Shown here piece after piece: positions 44,490 to 56,300 of a stretch of DNA of 64,000 bases. The position numbers and the translations under genes are program-made. Position 1 is the stretch's first letter; each line of letters begins with the position of its first letter. The notes under the pieces are model-generated. The model was not told where the DNA came from, ran no database searches, and worked only from the letters and a program-made list of their open reading frames with translations. This stretch comes from Colletotrichum lupini (lineage: Eukaryota; Ascomycota; Sordariomycetes; Glomerellales; Glomerellaceae): the NCBI RefSeq assembly GCF_023278565.1, contig NC_064679.1, positions 2,418,001 through 2,482,000 of the forward strand, read 5' to 3'.

Positions 44490-45679
44490 TTAGGCATTCC
44501 AGTTGTTCTGCTGTACGCCAGCCTCGGGCTTCGTCTCCTTCTGCGCCTCCTCAGCCTGGGCGTGCTCGCTCTCGACGCGCTCCTCAACCTCCTTCGACGA
44601 GTCCCTGTCGTTGCGGCGACGAGGGGTGGAACCGGGGGCGTACCCGGTAGCCAGCTTGCGGCCGTGAATCTCAGTCTGGCTGAGGACCTCCAGGGCCGCC
44701 GTCGCCGCCTCGACGGAGTGGAAGTCGGCGTGGGCGAAACCGCGCGGCCAGCCCGTCGCGCGGTCCACGGCGACGCGGACGTCCTTGACGCCCTCGAGGT
44801 TGGCAAAGAGGTCGTTCATGTCTTTATCTGAGGCCTCGAAGGAGATGTTGCCGACGTAGACGGTCGCTGTGGGAGGGCCGTCGTAGACGCTCTTTCTGGT
44901 CGCTTTGTTGTCGTTGTTTCTCCCGCGACTTTCCCTGGCGGGTCTGCTTGCGTTTGCGTCGCGGGCCTTGGCAACGATGCGGCGGCCGTGCCAAAAGGTT
45001 CCGTCGACGTTCTCGGCAGCCTCCTTCACGGACTCGGGGGTCTTGAAGTAGACAAAGCAGTAGCTAAAAGAGAAAAGATCCATAGGTTAGCCCCTGATCG
45101 ACTGGAGATGGACGGTATTCACATGTGCGTCTCCTCATCCTTGCAGAACGGAAGCTAGAACCATGAAGGGGAAGGAAGATAAGAAGCCGGAAGCTGCGTC
45201 AGGGGATCCAAGGTATTTTGAGACATACCTCTTCTTAGGAGGCATCGAAACGCCGACAACCTCGCCGTACTTGGAGAAAGCCTCGCTCAGCTCCTCGGGC
45301 TTGACATCGAAAGAGTAGTTTTGGACAAAGAGGACGTTGTCGCTGGGCTCCTGTCTCCGGCCCCTCTGCTCGGTACGGCGGATGGCTCCCTCGGCTTGGT
45401 CATCTTCACGGAACGCAATGGAACGGGAGAATGCTCTCGGCGCCGCGGCGGAGAAGGATCTGGCGGCGGCAGCGGCGTTCAGGGCGCGCAGAGCAAAGGA
45501 GACGGTCTGCGACTTGGGCGCAGCGGCGGCGGCGACCGAGCTGGTGAAGGCGGCGCGAGTGGCCGTGCGACGGATGGACTGCCTGACGTAAGGGAAAAGA
45601 TTGCAATTAGCTTTCTTTAATCATGGAATCGCTGCCAAGTGCAACATGGCCGGAACAATCTGTAGCAGAGTACTTACAT
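44490..45679 (-). CDS. Two-RRM RNA-binding protein with mitochondrial-type presequence
   Basis: The model is complement(join(44490-45063, 45229-45582, 45678-45679)), 309 aa. The start codon itself is split: AT at 45679-45678, then GTAAGT, with the G supplied after a 95-nt intron. The N-terminus (MQSIRRTATRAAFTSSV, Ala/Ser/Arg-rich, no acids before about 60) looks like a mitochondrial presequence. RRM1 spans about 83-150 (NVLFVQNYSF as RNP2, YCFVYF as RNP1) and RRM2 about 184-260 (ATVYVGNISF, RGFAHADF). An acidic Glu/Lys tail follows. Such proteins bind organellar or nuclear RNA; the target is unknown. The 165-nt second intron leaves an unusually short RRM1 beta2-beta3 loop, so a small exon inside it may have been missed. 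Confidence 0.85.
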
Positions 45680-46834
45680 ATTGGAGTAATGTGATGGGAG
45701 AATGGTAGACGGATTGATAGATTAAGAGAGAGAGACGGAAAGGGTGAAGGGCGAGATGATGTGGTGTGCAGATTGAGATTTCTATGGGCGAACGAGAAAT
45801 TTTGGGATTACCGTGTCGAGGGTCGCGGCGATAAGATACGCTAGCCTCATTTAGACCTAGCGTATTTCGGCCGAGTACCCACTTGGAGTCCAGCTATGGA
45901 ACCTTGGCCAAGCGGCGCATCATGCCTCCTTGTTAACGCATGTCAACCTTAACTTTTCGTCTTCGCCATTCATTCATACAATGAGTCGGTCCAAGATTAT
46001 GATATTGCAACAGAACTGATATTCGCAGTTATCCCCCACCCCGCCTGGGAAGAGATTGTGATTGGTAGCTTCCATGGCCACTCGCTTCCAGGGAGAGACC
46101 TAAGCTCGTCTCTGGGAAAACAAATTCAAACGCTGGTTTCCCTTCGGTATCCCCCACCTGACCAAATAGAAGAGGGATGATCCATAATCTCCATCAGTCA
46201 TTGAACCTGCCACCGAGTTTCCCTATATAATTTTTTTTTCTTGCCGGAGTACAGCAATGGACCACACAGCATGCACCCTAGATGCCCGCATCGCCGTCCC
46301 ATTGACCAACGCGTAGGTATATACACCTGGCTCTCCGTACCGTTCCCGCCTCGGCCTTCATGAGCCTTGCCCACCCACCCCCCAAAACAGATGAAACATA
46401 GGACGCCGTCTTGCTTTTTTTATCTACTGACCAAGGACGAGGGTATATTGTCGTCCCCCGGTATCAGTAATGAACTGGAGGAGCTGATCTCAACGGAACC
46501 TGTGAGCCAGTGGCACACTCAGGTATCGATACATTCGACACAAAAAGAAACAAACAAACAGCCCGCCAAATGGCATTGTGGAGCATAACGCATTCCAACA
46601 GAGGCACAGAACTGTAATAGAACACGCAGACCTCCATGTGAGGCCGCGAACATGTGTTTGGGTATAGGTAGGTTGATCCTGCAGGCTCTTTGCCTACGGG
46701 GTTGCTGCATGAGCGGCTTGTTGGCCCACGAGTGTGTGCCGCGGCGAGTGCCTGGGGCACGCTGCGTCGCATGATATGGTCATGTACATGATGACGGTTG
46801 ATTCTTCCTTGCCTCTTCAGACTTTAATACGGGC
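45680..46834. other. Intergenic between RRM gene and bHLH gene
   Basis: A 1.15-kb stretch holding the promoter of the RRM gene and the 3' flank of the bHLH gene. No gene was recognised. Confidence 0.5.
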
Positions 46835-48412
46835 TCAGTACCTCTCGGGACGATAGCCGTTAACTCTGGGAGCCTCGTACTGGACGCCCGTCATGGAGTC
46901 GGGGTTGGGCATGTTGCCGTTTAGCCCTCGGATTGGCGGCAACTCACGGCGAGCCGCGTAAGGATCCGCCTGATACCCTACCGCTTGGGGGGGAGGGATT
47001 TGAGATTGAGGCGGCGCCTGGCCTGTGGGGGATTGCTGTAGCCTCGTGTTGTGCAACTCATTCTGGAGACGCTGAATGTCTACACGCAAGTTGTGGTTGT
47101 CTTGTCGGAGACCGTCGTTTTCCTGAGCCAACGTTGTGTTTTGCGACTGCACCATGCGCATGACGTCTGCCATTCGTTGATGCTCGGAAATGGCTATTTC
47201 AGATCAGTATCTGCTCCAAAAACGATACGGTTGCATGTGACGAACCTTTGGTAAGAATTTCCCACTTGGAGGCTTTTGAACCTCGTTCCTGTGGCATCAA
47301 GTCACGCAGTTGATCGAACAATTCCTTCATCTCAGTCCTTCTCTTGCGTTCCGCCAACTTGTGACTCTTACGCAGCTCGGGCGTGCGGCTGTAGGGTTGT
47401 GAGCCCGTCCGCGAGGCTGCGTCGTCGTCGCGCAAATCCCCAATTTGCTTGTGCTGCAACGAGTGGTGGTGAACCGGAGGGAAGTCGGAAGAGGTGCTTG
47501 ATAGACGGTTGTTGAAGTCGGCAGGCTCGTCCAAACGTCTTTGGCCAGGCGGTAGTCTCGATTCCGTGGTGAACTGGCTGCTAGCTATGGACTCGGCGAT
47601 ACTGCTACGTCTCGAGTCCAGATATTGCTCGTGGTGGCTGATTCGTTGTATCTCTTCCTCTGGGAAAGCCCACGCCTGACCCTTGGTGGGCTCCGCAGCT
47701 CGGGCGATGTTGCTCGTCGCGGGGCCTGTGATGGCCGGTGCGGTGCGGATGATCTTTGGGTGCTCGGGGTTCCTGTCGCTGCTGGGCTGGTATCCATTGG
47801 AGATACGGTGTACGGAAAGATTGTCCAAACCGGGGCGAGGGTTGCGCTGCTGGTTGAGAGTATTCTGAATTGAAGTAGTCGACTGGTTGTGACTAGCGTA
47901 GGGCGAGTTCCCGCCCAATCTCATGTCGTGAAAACCCTGATTTATCCGGCTGTCCACACTCTCTCTTCGAGATCCAGGCCCCATGATGTCGTGAACCACT
48001 CCAGAATCCAGGGATGTCGGGCGCTCGAATCGACGCGGGTCAGCACTGCCGGGGGTTGTTGGCGATACCATGGCGGCGACGCTCATGTTGCTCTGCCCAG
48101 GCGACACCAGCTGAGGGATCATGTTAGCCGTGACAGGCGAAGGTGTCTTGTCTGCCAGCGAAGATTGGTAGCCCGACCCCGTGGGGCTGAGGGCGTGATG
48201 CACAACGCCTGATGCCGCAGAGTTATCTATGGGAGAAAAAAGCGTTAGTTGCGCCCCCTCCAACGCGAGCGTTTCTATCTTTTTATGTCCAACGTACGCT
48301 TGCTTGAGGCATCTGTACTCGAATAATAAGCCGAGTCGCGGTTTTCGTCTGGGTTCAGTACCCCTGCTAATCCCGCAGGAAGCTTCTGTGAAGCTGGTCG
48401 CTGTCCGTCCAT
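46835..48412 (-). CDS. bHLH transcription factor
   Basis: The model is complement(join(46835-47193, 47246-48226, 48298-48412)), 484 aa. Introns are 52 nt (GTTCGT donor, TACTGAT branch) and 71 nt (GTACGT). A Ser/Pro/Asn-rich, probably disordered region covers about 1-320. The bHLH domain lies at about 324-375: basic region KLAERKRRTEMK, helix 1 ELFDQLRDLMP, loop with SKASKWEIL, helix 2 TKAISEHQ. It continues as a leucine-zipper-like coil (LAQENDGLRQDNHNLRVDI). The H-E-R basic pattern (His, Glu and Arg in SHKLAERKRR) predicts E-box binding. The second intron falls inside helix 2, and only splicing restores it. The 5' leader is long and rich in simple repeats, which may give translational or length-dependent control. 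Confidence 0.9.
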
Positions 48413-48847
48413 GTTGTATTTCGATGACTATCTCTGGTATGATGGCAAATGAAGCGAGACCAATAGTCGTCGTGATATACTTGGATCGAGTTCGGTGGTC
48501 GAAATGGAGGTCAAGTTAAAGAGTGGCCAGAGCGAGGCGAAGCGAAGCGAGGCACAGGAAGGGTGATAAAGTAGGCAGAGCCCAGTGTATAGCGAAAACG
48601 TGGCGAACAATTAGATTGTCCGGGGTCGAGTTGCGCTGGACATGCGAAAGCAGCAGCCTCTCTGTAGGCGTCTGAGAGCGCAGGCTGCTCGATTGGTGGG
48701 ATTGTTTGGATAACGAACGGAAGGTGTTGATGAGAGGGGGAAGAAAGGCGCGGTGAGGGTGGGATGGAGAGGATTGAATAAAGACGAGGCCGAGGAGCAA
48801 GGAGGAGAGGTCTAGTAAACTCGAAGGTCGGCCGGCGTACAGTAGGT

Positions 48848-48869
48848 AGAGAGAGAGAGAGAGAGAGAG
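48848..48869 (+). repeat. (GA)n microsatellite
   Basis: About ten GA units in the upstream region of the bHLH gene. Confidence 0.85.
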
Positions 48870-49156
48870 GTAGAGGCTAGTGGAGGAGAAAGACGTATCG
48901 AAGCAGGCAGTTTCAAGATTGGGAAGACGGTAGCTGGGGGTGGAGGGGATAAGATGGAATTGAGCAGGCGGGAGCGCTAGGTAGGCAGGGTGGGTGGGTG
49001 ACTTGTTGGCCTGAGCAGACGAGCAGAAGGAGACTCAACCCGGAAGAAAGAAAGCTGGGATCCAGACTGCGAGAGGAAAAAAAAAAAGAGAGAAGCAGCG
49101 ACAGGCGGCGGCCTTGGAACCGGGGTAGGAGGGGAGGAGAAGAACAGAGGATGCAC

Positions 49157-49195
49157 AGGATAGGACAGGACAGGATAGGACAGGATAGGACAAGC
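49157..49195 (+). repeat. AGGAC/AGGAT short tandem array
   Basis: Imperfect tandem units of GACAGGAC and GATAGGAC type. No coding role was seen. Confidence 0.75.
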
Positions 49196-49434
49196 CCGGG
49201 ACAGGGCAAGACAAGACAGGGTTTCTGGGTACAGGGGAGGGGGGAGTGAAGCTAAATCAAAGTCTCTCGCTCCTCTTTCTGTCTTGTCTGTCTGCCTCTG
49301 TTTCTGTGTGTACAGACACTGTCTCCCGTTTCCTTCTCTCTTCTCTCCCCTCAAGCTCTCTCCCTCGCTCTCTCTTCACCCCAGTGCTTTTTCTTCTTAG
49401 TCTTTCGCATCCATAGTGACTTGGATGAAGTGTC

Positions 49435-49461
49435 GCTGCTGCTGATGCTGCTGCTGCTGCT
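49435..49461 (+). repeat. GCT/GAT triplet tract
   Basis: A run of GCT triplets interrupted by GAT, upstream of the bHLH gene on its template side. Confidence 0.75.
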
Positions 49462-50087
49462 GGAAAGAGAGCGAACGGCACTGCTTGAATTTCGCTACTA
49501 CCATCTACCCAGTACCTAGATAAGTACGCACAAAGCGAGGTATATTGTACAGTACAGAGTACCGCTCAGGTAGCTGGCTACCTCTCTGTCTCTGTGTCTA
49601 TATCCGTAAGTATTTCTGCCCAGCAGCGGCCAAAATCACACATGAGCACCCCTCTTCTCTCCGCCAAGGAGGAAAAAAATAGACAGCGGAATAAATGACA
49701 GAGAAAAAGGTGGGTAGGTACTGAATCATTTGCGGCTTGCCCTGGCGCCCATACGGCTCTGACATTGTTATTATGAAAGCCGCCGTCTCCAACCTCTCGT
49801 TGAGTCTCAAAAGTAGAATCGTTGCTGCTACATACCTTATGGTAGGTACGGATAGGTACTTACTCCTGCATCTTTGCCTTCGCTTTCCGCAGCTGTGGCC
49901 TGCCCGCTCGAAAATAAGGTATGCCAACGTATTGTAGCGCTACTCTGGGCGGGCAGAGCCACCTGGAATAAGGTGCAAGTAACCCGATCGAGTGCAGGTA
50001 TCCATGCCTTCTGCGGCGTGCCAGTCGATTTCGCTGGCTGCTACCCAGATAGCTCACGCCTCCGAGGTAGACCCAGAGCATCGCATA

Positions 50088-50224
50088 GGGGGGGGGGGGG
50101 GAGGGGCCCAGTAGGAGAGGCGAGCTCTGCGCAGCGGTGGCGGCCGGCTCCGCCCTCCCGCTGCGCCGGGTGGGTGCGTGGGCCGCGGGGGCGCGCCGGG
50201 GCGGGGCGGGGCGCGAGGGGGGGG

Positions 50225-50258
<34 letters not shown>
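50088..50258 (+). repeat. G-rich block with G14 and G32 homopolymers
   Basis: Two long G runs frame a GC-rich segment. Their length is at the limit of reliable sequencing; an assembly artefact or a true G-quadruplex-forming block are both possible. Confidence 0.7.
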
Positions 50259-50259
<1 letters not shown>

Positions 50260-53200
50260 CTGGCGTTCGCGATGAGGCAGACGAGAAAAGTACTTCGCCC
50301 TCAGGTATTCAAGACTCACTTTTCTCTGGACGTGCCTTGGGGGTGTCACCCCGTCCACCTCTCTGCCATAACCATGCCGCACGGCGCCACGGTGGACGAC
50401 GTGGCGGCACAGCCGAACCCTGCTCGGGGGTTTTTGGGCACGCATGGGCGCTGTTCACGTTTCTTATTTCCCGGACTCGGCGGTAGCGAGTACTTGGGAT
50501 GTTTGTCCAGCCCCAAGGCAGCCATCCCTGTTCTGATACCAGCATGGCAAGCCATATGGCCTTGCTAATGTACCCATACACACGCCGTCCGCCGCACGCC
50601 CTCGTGGATGTGCCATACCACGCTGGGAAGCTCGAGGGGGAGGACGTCTCCGATGGAAGTGGGGTCGCGGCCCTCACATGCATCGAGCATCTGTTTGTCG
50701 TGTGGCATCCTGGGGAAGGTTTTTGCTAATAGCTCTATGTGGTGTGCGTGTGCGTATGCATCCGCGTACATTTGTCGTCCAAGTGTAAGTAGCTGGACAA
50801 AAGCCTCCCGTCTGTTCAACTGCTCGACGGTTTAGTGGACTCTGGGGCATCATACAGGGCTCCGGGTCCGTACCTTACTCTGCCCCTTCCAATTTGTGCC
50901 CTGCAATTTCACAGTCTTGTGTTGCTGTTCGCCGTTATGAAGATCTTTGGCAGTGGCATTCTTCTCCCTTCTAGCACGCTCAAAGCGGACCATAGAGCTG
51001 CTCATCATGAGGATTAATGCTGCATTGAGTACAGCAGGATGACAGCGCCAGCCGCAATGGCCATATCGCAATGTGCGTATGCGTACTTGAGTGTGTGACG
51101 CTATCGGTAAACGGTTGAAATGACGACTGTGCTCTGAAGAAACAACAGTGCCAGGGCCGCACCATGCCATGCCGTCGATGCCATGGCTAGCCAGATCACG
51201 CCGGTATGTTGGTCAGATCAGGCCGCCCCAAAGACGGGTCTCGGGCAGCGCAAAATAGGTATTTGCAGGAAAGGAGAGCCCAACAGCAAAAGGGATCGAA
51301 AATGACGGCGGATCTGATGACGGGCCCGCTGTTTTCATGTTTCGTCTCACAATGATCGAGACCAAATGCCACCCAGTTCGGGGCTTGCGAACTGGCGGGG
51401 GCCAGAAGAAACTTGAGAGGCTTGGCGGGCCTGGTCTGCGTGACTGCAAGAAAAGGCCCATCAAGATGAAAAAAAAAAAGTGAACAAGGCCGGACCGATC
51501 GTATTGGCATTCCAACAGTGCGCAACAAACGCCATCACCGTCATCTAGGCCTCGCTCTTGCGCTTCGGACTCGGAATCCGGTCCGGTCCCTGTACCAGAC
51601 TTCAATGTCGGGGTTGTTCGCAGCCATGCCATGATCGCCAGTACCAGGACAGGTATCTGTAGGCCGTCGTACTTTTGTCGAAGAACCTTGGCAACCCGGT
51701 TGAGGAACTTGGGATGCCATTCTAGGCACAGCGGTCAAGGGGCCGGCCGAGAATTCCAGCGGTATCAACAATGACCGAGGCCTGATGCTGCCCTATATGT
51801 GACGACTTTAACTCAACATGGTGTCAATTTTCGGTCGAGTGGTTCTTTGCAGCAATGTGCAATAATTGACGAGCTGCTGCGGTCCATGTATTTGCTTGTC
51901 CTTGGTGCCTGAGCCCGCTTGTGCAATGCAGGTATGTATACATGGGCATAATAGGCTGCTAATGACAGTAGTGCGTTGCGCTGCGTCATGGTATTGGTGC
52001 GATGGTCATTCCGTGCAGGCATGCGTGTGTAGCAATTGATATCCTGAATGCCGACTTCATCGTGAATTGCGGATACACGCAGCACCGACGCCGATGGGGT
52101 TTTAAAATCTTAGGCCCAGGGTCCCCTCATCAACAAACCCGTATCCTGACTGAAGGGATTTGGGTTAAGTAGTCGTAGGAGAACAGGGCCACCAGCCAAC
52201 AGGGCTTGCCCCCGGTCCCGGGGACGAGACGGAAGAGGACGGCGTTTCTTGTCATCCCGGTTGGACGGCGGCCAGAGTGACAGAGCCAGCATCGAATCTA
52301 AAGATGGTCCAGTGGTCAGACCAGGGTGTCAGTCCTCGAAACTCAAGCCTCATGTTGGTAGCCGTACTCCGTTGTGTATCTGTAAATGAAGAGAGAACAG
52401 CAGTGGACTGCCCTTTGGTGGGAGGCACTGTACGTAGTAGGGCAGGTGGTGGTGAAGGTGGGCACCATCAGCAGGGCCTGACATAGCATGGCTACCGCGT
52501 GCGGAGCTGGTAGCGGCCATAGCATATCAAGACGGGCCTCGAGGTGGTTGCTTGCCATGCTTGCCTCGTGCGTACCGGGCTGGGAACAAGCTGGGAGCGG
52601 CACCGTTTGCGACGGGCGGTGGGCGATGGGCGATGGGCGATGCGGGATGTGCACGTCCATTCGTGGATGACGGATCCATCCCGCCATGTCAATATTCCAG
52701 GCGACTGGGTTTGAGCCGATCGGTCCCATGTGCATTCCATGCGGTACAGCGCCTGTGAGGATGCCGTACCACCACCGACAAAGGTTCCCGACCTAGGACT
52801 AGTCGGCCAAGCGCGGTGGATAGACGTAAGCAGAGCGCACCTCCGTCGGCCGTCCAAGCATGAAAACGATGGGCCGGGGGAGAAATCGTTCTTGGTCAGA
52901 TCCAGCCGAGATCAGGTCCGTGAAGAAGCGGCACGAGAGGGAGGCAAGGAGGGACCCGGATCTTTGGAGCCAGAACCCTGAAATCCGTGTCTCGGGGTTG
53001 TCTGTTTCGTTTTTTTGGTTTTGCCGAACCATGGTAAAGCAACATGTGGTGATGCAAGGTAGACGGTGATGGTGTCGGATACTGGGCACCAACGTGGCAA
53101 TCACCATCCGTAGCCAGCTTGGCAGGTCATATGGGATTGCATCGTCTGTTCTTTGCTCGGGGATTGTAGTGTAGGAAGTCAGGAACAGAGGCTGCTCCAC

Positions 53201-53336
53201 CAAAGACCGTCGCGAGCAATGTTGATATGGTCTGTACGGGTACACATCTTGTGCTTGGATGCTAGTTATTTCGGATTCTAACACGACGGGTGAGCAACTT
53301 TAGTGTTGTTTTTCTTTTTACCAATCTCCTTTGGTG

Positions 53337-53365
53337 ATGTGTGTGTGCGTGTGTGTGTGTGAGCG
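53337..53365 (+). repeat. GT-rich dinucleotide tract
   Basis: An interrupted (GT)n tract in non-coding DNA. Confidence 0.7.
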
Positions 53366-56300
53366 TGTGAGAAAATAGGGTATTGGCTCTAACGTAGGGG
53401 GATGCAGCACCGTTTGTCCAAGATCAGGCAAGAATGCTCCCGTCGTTAGTCCATGGAGCCTTCCCGGGCAATTTCGCATACCTTCCACTTCCTTCCAGGT
53501 CTGCTTCGCACTTTCCGTCAGGACTCCAACATTCGTGTCTAAACCTCTGAGGGCACAGTGTCTGCAGATCAAGAGCAAGGTAGGTAAACACTAGGTATCT
53601 GAGGGAAAAGTGGCCAGCAGTAGCCAAGGAGTGAAGTTGAGCGAGAGCTCTATAGCAAGTGGAGGTATCACGGTATGTCGAAGTCCACCCCAAGGGTCTT
53701 TAGTGTTGGCGTCTTCGTCTGTCGTGGCATGCAAGACAATAAGATACCCCACGTTTGATTCGGTGTTTCCAAATCGCTCGACAGGTCTTGCGAATATTGG
53801 CCAAGTGTCTCTGTCTTTTTTCGAGGGCTCTCGCATGTACAGTGTATATGGATACACACAATAGGTCTGGGTACCGTTTTCTTAGTCCTTTTCCCTTCCC
53901 GCAGCCAGTGACAGATGAGGGCTAGACCGTCGAGTAGACTTGGAAGTTGAGACACTAGGCTACTACCGTCGCTGAGTATTTTTTCTGTGAGCTGTACCGG
54001 TCAACAGGCCGTGTCCCGGAACTGGTCATGTCCGCGCCTCGGTGGCTGGGTCTAGAGGCGGCTGCGTTGGGATAGTGCAAGAGGCGTGGTCCTGTGTGTG
54101 TTGAGAGATGGCGCCTGGCTCCAGGTACCGACCGTACTGACTAGGTAGCCTCGTGCCGAGTGGGGGAAACTGGTTTAGTTTTTCTTTCCGTCTCTTTCTT
54201 GTTGCTTGCTTTCTTTTCTCTCCTTCGCCAAGGCACAATATGGTCCGCTTGATAAAACTGGCCGACTAAGGTACGTACGTTAGCCCAACTGGAGAAACGG
54301 CGGTCGTCTTCACGTCAGTGTAGACTCGAGCTTGGCGACTTATTTCACAGCGCCAAGTGCGACGCAGTCCGTCTTGTTTGCGCCTGATGATTAATATCCG
54401 AGATACCTCAAGTAAGGGAAGCTTTTGAGGCTTGGAAACACCGCATGCAGCAATGTACGCCGTACTGTGCAGTAAACAGTGTGTGAAAGCCTGGCTGATT
54501 GGAGCAGCTTGTCGAGAACGCCCATCACAAGGGCAAAAAGTACGTACCGACGATACGAAGCGCAAGGCGAACGACGGTGGGGAGAATGGTGGGTTCGGCA
54601 GGCACGGAGGGAGAGTGTGTGGGTGTGGGGAGGAAGGGCGGGCACAGAGGCTTCAGCTTGCTGCTTCAAGCTTGTGAGCTTCCACGACACTGAGCAGTTT
54701 CTGGACAAAGCGTCTCGGACATCTCCCTTAGTCAGCCTCGCAACTCCAGAGCACGCACCTCCTCTGGCTCCTGCAAGGTGCGTGGGCTTAGGGATAGCCG
54801 TCACGCATTGTCCCGTCTCGGGTGTCAAGGTAAAAGTGACAAGTGGCTGATCTGATCTGCTGCACAGCCTCCTCCCCTCCCCAAATCTTATGTAATGAGC
54901 TATGCTAGCCAACCGGCTGCAAACTTGTCTATTCCGTTCTCCATCGTGCCACCGCTCCTCTGGATCCCATGTGCGATATCCCGATGACCACGTGCATTTT
55001 GTGCTGAATAGGTACGAGTACGTTTCTGGCACGGTACCCGTACAGAACAGATACTCTGCACATGCAACGCTAATCATGCCTTGGTCATATTCGTCCGCGA
55101 GCCAAAGTGCCTACCGCAGTGATCATCGGGCCGTATTTGTCTACTTGAGGTCTACGGATATTGTAAGTGTTTTGACCACTCACTTCTGAGCTATCCGTAC
55201 TTGACGTCGAATTTCCTGCCGTCATCTCCCCACACAAAGGTCGTTGACAGCATGAGGAAGTACCCGTACCTGCCCTCGCAGGCTCGCTCCTTCCAGCAAA
55301 TGTCAAGGTTCATCCATCCTCACGAAGCCGCCCAACCTTACCGTGCGGACACATCCAACCTCATGCTCCGCTACAACACCATCTTTGCACTTTATCTGAC
55401 GGCCAGGCACCCTTTTCGCCATCCCCAGTCCCTGTCAGTTTCCGTCGTGGCATCGGCGCCACTTTTCACAGCTCATTATCCTGGCCTCTGCGAATACACA
55501 CCGAGAACCTATCTGTACCAAGTACTCCGTGTTCTGCATACCACCGTGTATACGGGCACTCGAGCTTGAAGCAACGCAGCCCGGATGAGAGTTCCCCCTC
55601 TTCATTGCCGCAATCCCTCCCGCCCGGAGGCTTGTCGTCGATCGTTACTTCTTCGCCTTCTTTGCAGCCGCACTACACACACACAACACGATAATCAACA
55701 CTCTTCCATTTGACACTATTTGACGTCTTGTTCTTAAATCGGACGTGGCCCTGTCGCGTCCTCACCCCAAGGGCCCAAAGCCACCAATCCGACAGCAATC
55801 GGTCAACACCTATTCATCACCGCACGGCATTTGTTTGCCTACCCGCTTGGCCTACAAGGGTCTACCAATAGAATCAGCCGTGTTGTTGAGCCTTCAGTCA
55901 GCCAAATCGTCGGGCCCGCTAAGAACCCTCCTCTTTTCTGCGCTGCCCTTCGAGGCTCCGATACCTTGACTCAGACAATCGCCGCGAGGAAAGAAATGAA
56001 ATGATCGACAGTATTCGCCAAAATAAAGAAAGAGCTCGGGGCTTGCCTGCTTGTTGACGAACCCCTATCTCGGTATTCCCGTTTGGATTACATGGTCCAA
56101 GATCTTGGAGTTCCACCAAGAGCACTTACCTGGACAAGTCTCGTTGGCAGCACATTTGTCTACCAAAGATGCTCGGTCTGGAAGGGAACTGCCCTGTGCT
56201 GGCTAGAGGGAACCTTGTCCACAGCTCCTTGCTCAACCAGCCTTGCCAGAATTTTGGGATCAATCACGAACCACGATCGAGTGCAGCACTGCAGCGGCCT

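Larger units (their letters stand above)
48413..49500 (-). promoter_or_regulatory. Repeat-rich promoter and 5' leader of the bHLH gene
   Basis: On the coding strand of the bHLH gene this is pyrimidine-rich. It contains a (GA)10 tract (48848-48869), an AGGACA/AGGATA pentamer-hexamer array (49157-49195) and a GCT triplet tract (49435-49461). Long pyrimidine leaders are common before fungal regulators. The transcription start cannot be placed. Confidence 0.5.

Noticed and set aside
50137..50568. Gly-rich frame over the G32 run
   Set aside because: Produced by homopolymer sequence; no start context or domain.
54391..55077. 228-codon minus-strand frame
   Set aside because: No domain, low-complexity HTHTL segment, no splice support; likely chance in the gene desert.
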